A DNA stretch of 64,000 nucleotides, taken from assembly GCA_049578505.1 (NCBI GenBank), contig JBAUMC010000049.1:1-64000 (forward strand), given 5' to 3'. Positions within the stretch are counted from its first letter, which is position 1, and every line of letters starts with the position of its first letter. A model generated the notes under the pieces. It was not told the origin of the DNA. It ran no database searches and saw only the letters and a list, made by a program, of their open reading frames with translations. This stretch comes from JAGVPT01 sp049578505 (GTDB taxonomy: Bacteria > Bacteroidota > Ignavibacteria > UBA10030 > UBA8401). Position numbers and translations under genes: made by a program. Positions 62,118 to 64,000 of this stretch are shown one piece after another.

Positions 62118-62861
62118 TCAGAACTTCACTGTAATATTCATCAAAGCTCCCCCGTTGTTCGGAACCACAATCGCCGATACATTTTCTGATTCCTTCCTTC
62201 CAATGAGCTTGTACACGATTGGAAGAATCTTACCCTGACATTTGTAAACAAGGTATGCACTCCCAGCACCGATCAGTGCGCCCGCAAGGACGTCGGACGG
62301 ATAATGAAGGCCAAAGTAAACCCTCCCATAGCCGACTAATCCAGCCCACGCAAACGCGGGAATGTAAACTTCGGGTTTAGGATACCGAAGTGTCAGGAGC
62401 GTTGCCAATGCGAATACACCGGTTGAATGGCCTGATGGAAAAGAATAGGGGTCAGCACTGTCGAGGTGATTTGTATGAACATCGGTCAAAGCCTCATACG
62501 GCCGCTCTCTTCTTACACCTTCTTTTAGGATATATCCGATCGAATAGGCTAATATCTCAGACGTTCCAAGCAAAACTCCCGATTCGAATTTCTCGTTTTG
62601 GTCAGCAATCATTCCGTACGCGGCTAAGGATAAAGGCGCGGCAACGAGTATAGGATATGCTGAATTGTCGCTCACCCCTATGAGCGATGTTTTAAACCGG
62701 GTCTGTGCATTATTTATGTTGCGGAAAAGCTGGACGTCAATGTTCGACGGGTCGGTTTGGGCGAATAATTTCGGACCAGCAATCAAAAATAAGAAAGCCG
62801 CTATGCGTAAGCATGTGCGGCTCTCATCTAATCCTCGTAAGATAAAACTTATGTCAGACAT
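62118..62861 (-). CDS. PAP2-family phosphatase, membrane or periplasmic
   Basis: Type 2 phosphatidic acid phosphatase superfamily. From ATG 62861 it is 247 residues; this start overlaps the preceding gene by 8 bp, and a longer frame begins at 62915. A signal peptide or membrane helix (LRIAAFLFLIAGPKLFAQ) is followed by the three signature motifs: KEGVRRERP, PSGHST, and GRVYFGLHYPSDVL (Arg, His, Asp). It may dephosphorylate undecaprenyl pyrophosphate or a lipid phosphate, which fits the following peptidoglycan lytic gene. Confidence 0.88.
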   Translation of the reverse strand: MSDISFILRGLDESRTCLRIAAFLFLIAGPKLFAQTDPSNIDVQLFRNINNAQTRFKTSLIGVSDNSAYPILVAAPLSLAAYGMIADQNEKFESGVLLGTSEILAYSIGYILKEGVRRERPYEALTDVHTNHLDSADPYSFPSGHSTGVFALATLLTLRYPKPEVYIPAFAWAGLVGYGRVYFGLHYPSDVLAGALIGAGSAYLVYKCQGKILPIVYKLIGRKESENVSAIVVPNNGGALMNITVKF

Positions 62862-63576
62862 CTTTTGGAATGGTCTTACAATATTCCCCATAATATGCCA
62901 TAATTCTTTCAACATATCCAGTCGTCTGTTGCCATTGAGAATAATAACCGCTTATGGGACGTCCCCCTTCCCAAATATGCTCGTGTAACGAGGCATACTT
63001 CCGGGAAAGCAATGAAAGAGAACCTTTGACAGATTCCCATTCGTTTGGATCATCGTTCATATATCTTGCCATAGCTCGGGCGTCAGCTATCCTCCCAGTC
63101 CCCGCATTGTACGCTGCCAGAGTCAATTTCAATCTGTTTTCCTCAGAAATGCCCTTGCTTCCAAATGACCTGTATATCTTCCCCAAATAATAGATCCCAG
63201 CTCTTATATTTGTGTGGGGGAGATTGCAATCACCCTCATTAAACCCGAGCTCCTCTGCAATCTGGCTTTGTGTGACAGGCATAATTTGCATAAGCCCCTC
63301 GGCTCCCCGATGACTTGAAGCTTTAGGACGAAACCGCGACTCCGTCTTCATTACCGCCAAAACAAGTCGCCAATCAAAGCCGTATTTTTGAGAGTATTTT
63401 CGAATTGTAGGACCGTATAACTCCACAAAGCGAGCAGAACTTTGGTCCAACGGCTGATGGGAGTCAATTCCTATTATTTCCCTTGATTTGCCACTTTTTG
63501 GGGAAACGGAATTGCCGAAACCGAAGTAAAGAATGGTTGGCAGTACCAAAAAACAATTGACCCACAACTTTCCCAT
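62854..63576 (-). CDS. Lytic transglycosylase (SLT domain)
   Basis: Cleaves the glycan strand of peptidoglycan with 1,6-anhydro product. The 240 residues start with a signal peptide (MGKLWVNCFLVLPTILYFGFG). The SLT domain follows with catalytic Glu79 (TESRFRP), GAEGLMQIMP and AAYNAGTGRI. It shares its 3' end (8 bp) with the PAP2 gene. A near-consensus promoter (63688-63716) and a terminator-like hairpin (63593-63636) lie upstream. Confidence 0.9.
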   Translation of the reverse strand: MGKLWVNCFLVLPTILYFGFGNSVSPKSGKSREIIGIDSHQPLDQSSARFVELYGPTIRKYSQKYGFDWRLVLAVMKTESRFRPKASSHRGAEGLMQIMPVTQSQIAEELGFNEGDCNLPHTNIRAGIYYLGKIYRSFGSKGISEENRLKLTLAAYNAGTGRIADARAMARYMNDDPNEWESVKGSLSLLSRKYASLHEHIWEGGRPISGYYSQWQQTTGYVERIMAYYGEYCKTIPKDV

Positions 63577-63592
63577 TTAATCCTCAAATTGT

Positions 63593-63636
63593 CAAAAAAT
63601 GCCCATTTCCCTAAGGAATTTAGACCGGGAAAATGG
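63593..63636 (-). terminator. Terminator-like hairpin in lytic transglycosylase leader
   Basis: Minus strand: CCATTTTCCC/GGGAAATGG (63627-63636 with 63603-63611, one bulged base), 15-base loop, then ATTTTTTG. It lies between the promoter at 63688-63716 and the start codon at 63576, and 200 bp after the stop of the gene upstream. Confidence 0.55.
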
Positions 63637-63687
63637 AGTAGTCTAAAAAAAAGTTGAAGCAAACGAAATGTCCTACTTGGCGGGAAT

Positions 63688-63716
63688 AAGTTATCGAAGA
63701 TGTTTAAGAAAGTCAA
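63688..63716 (-). promoter_or_regulatory. Predicted promoter of lytic transglycosylase gene
   Basis: Minus strand: -35 TTGACT (63711-63716), 17 bp, -10 TAACTT (63688-63693). Predicted start near 63681; leader about 105 bases with the hairpin at 63593-63636. Confidence 0.5.
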
Positions 63717-63837
63717 TTCTTTCTTTTAAAATCGGTCAAACGATTAACAAACATCAGTAACAATCAAGGAAAAAAGTCGAAAAACCGGAACTATTGGCAG
63801 ACACAATTGACATCATGGCGGTTTTCCTGGTGAGCTT

Positions 63838-63999
63838 CTAATGCGCGAGCCACTTTTTCCCATTAGCCAGAAGCGTTAGCAAATCTTCTTCCGATTCGGC
63901 TTCGCTATGGAGGCGAATCATTGACTTGAAAGCGAGGGGTTCGATCAAAAGCCATCGGTTTTCGTCCCACCTATACTTTATCCCTTTGACTTCCTCTCG
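63838..63999 (-). CDS. C-terminal fragment of an unidentified protein (right edge)
   Basis: An open frame enters from the window edge and ends at TAG 63838-63840 after 53 codons. Visible end: ...KYRWDENRWLLIEP..., LHSEAESEEDLLTLLANGKKWLAH. Tryptophan-rich and slightly acidic; no membrane segment. I do not recognise the family and the N-terminus is outside the window. Confidence 0.5.
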   Translation of the reverse strand, partial: REEVKGIKYRWDENRWLLIEPLAFKSMIRLHSEAESEEDLLTLLANGKKWLAH

Positions 64000-64000
64000 C

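Noticed and set aside
1..64000. CRISPR array, rRNA, tRNA, tmRNA, toxin-antitoxin or defence island
   Set aside because: Read for regular spaced repeats, tRNA-like folds and typical gene families; none could be supported. A weak tRNA or small RNA could still be missed by eye.

Overview
This 64 kb window is chromosomal core DNA from a Gram-negative bacterium, most likely an Ignavibacteria/Chlorobi-type member of the Bacteroidota-Chlorobi (FCB) group. The evidence is: outer-membrane genes (an Omp85 protein with an L6-type IRGW motif, a lipoprotein with a lipobox, lytic enzymes); a YbeY whose third metal ligand is Asp instead of His, as I recall for Bacteroidetes-type YbeY; a pyruvoyl-dependent arginine decarboxylase; an HPr kinase next to hpf; and an archaeal-type split methylmalonyl-CoA mutase. 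Against a true Bacteroidetes, genes carry clear Shine-Dalgarno sites (for example hpf, htrA and the LysM gene), and several promoters match the classical TTGACA-17-TATAAT form rather than the Bacteroidetes TTTG/TAnnTTTG form. The lineage call is inference.

Layout. From 1 to 48.8 kb every gene is on the minus strand, in tight and often overlapping operons. 1-1663 is the start of a secreted protein running off the left edge, followed by 0.9 kb of non-coding DNA with a repeat-like element. 2.5-16.5 kb holds cobalamin adenosyltransferase, an M20 peptidase, metG, holB, an Omp85 protein, a DUF2795 protein, an M23 endopeptidase, hprK, hpf, a Xer recombinase, topA and smg. 16.5-21.6 kb holds ybeY, a hypothetical gene, an MBL hydrolase, a gamma-carbonic-anhydrase-like protein, a DUF3108 protein and a CTP protease. 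22-31 kb holds lysS, malQ, rluB-scpB-scpA-trpS, an HNH nuclease and aroC. 31-41 kb holds htrA, recO, mtnA, a PfkB kinase, a NUDIX hydrolase, a second pseudouridine synthase, an NDUFA9-like protein, a P1 peptidase, a TrmH-type methylase and methylmalonyl-CoA mutase. 41-48.8 kb holds comEC, a phosphatase-superfamily enzyme, dtd, prmC, a hypothetical and an amidohydrolase.

After 48.8 kb: mazG (plus) converges on phoH (minus) with stop codons touching. Then come an envelope cluster (LysM coiled-coil protein, lipoprotein, radC, an LpoA-like receptor, an ABC permease/ATPase pair) and guaA on minus; smpB, tyrS and pdaD on plus; and a PAP2 phosphatase, a lytic transglycosylase and a cut-off gene on minus.

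There is no phage, CRISPR array, rRNA, tRNA, toxin-antitoxin pair or defence island that I can support. The unusual signals lie between genes: three copies of a TGGCTCAATTTG-ended palindromic repeat, a ~450 bp element with hairpin ends, a perfect 16-bp inverted repeat before the mutase operon, a switch-like RNA fold between htrA and aroC, and three places (Omp85 gene, hypothetical at 17.4 kb, lytic transglycosylase) where a consensus-like promoter is followed by a terminator-like hairpin before the start codon. All coordinates and motif positions were worked out by reading; no search or folding program was run.
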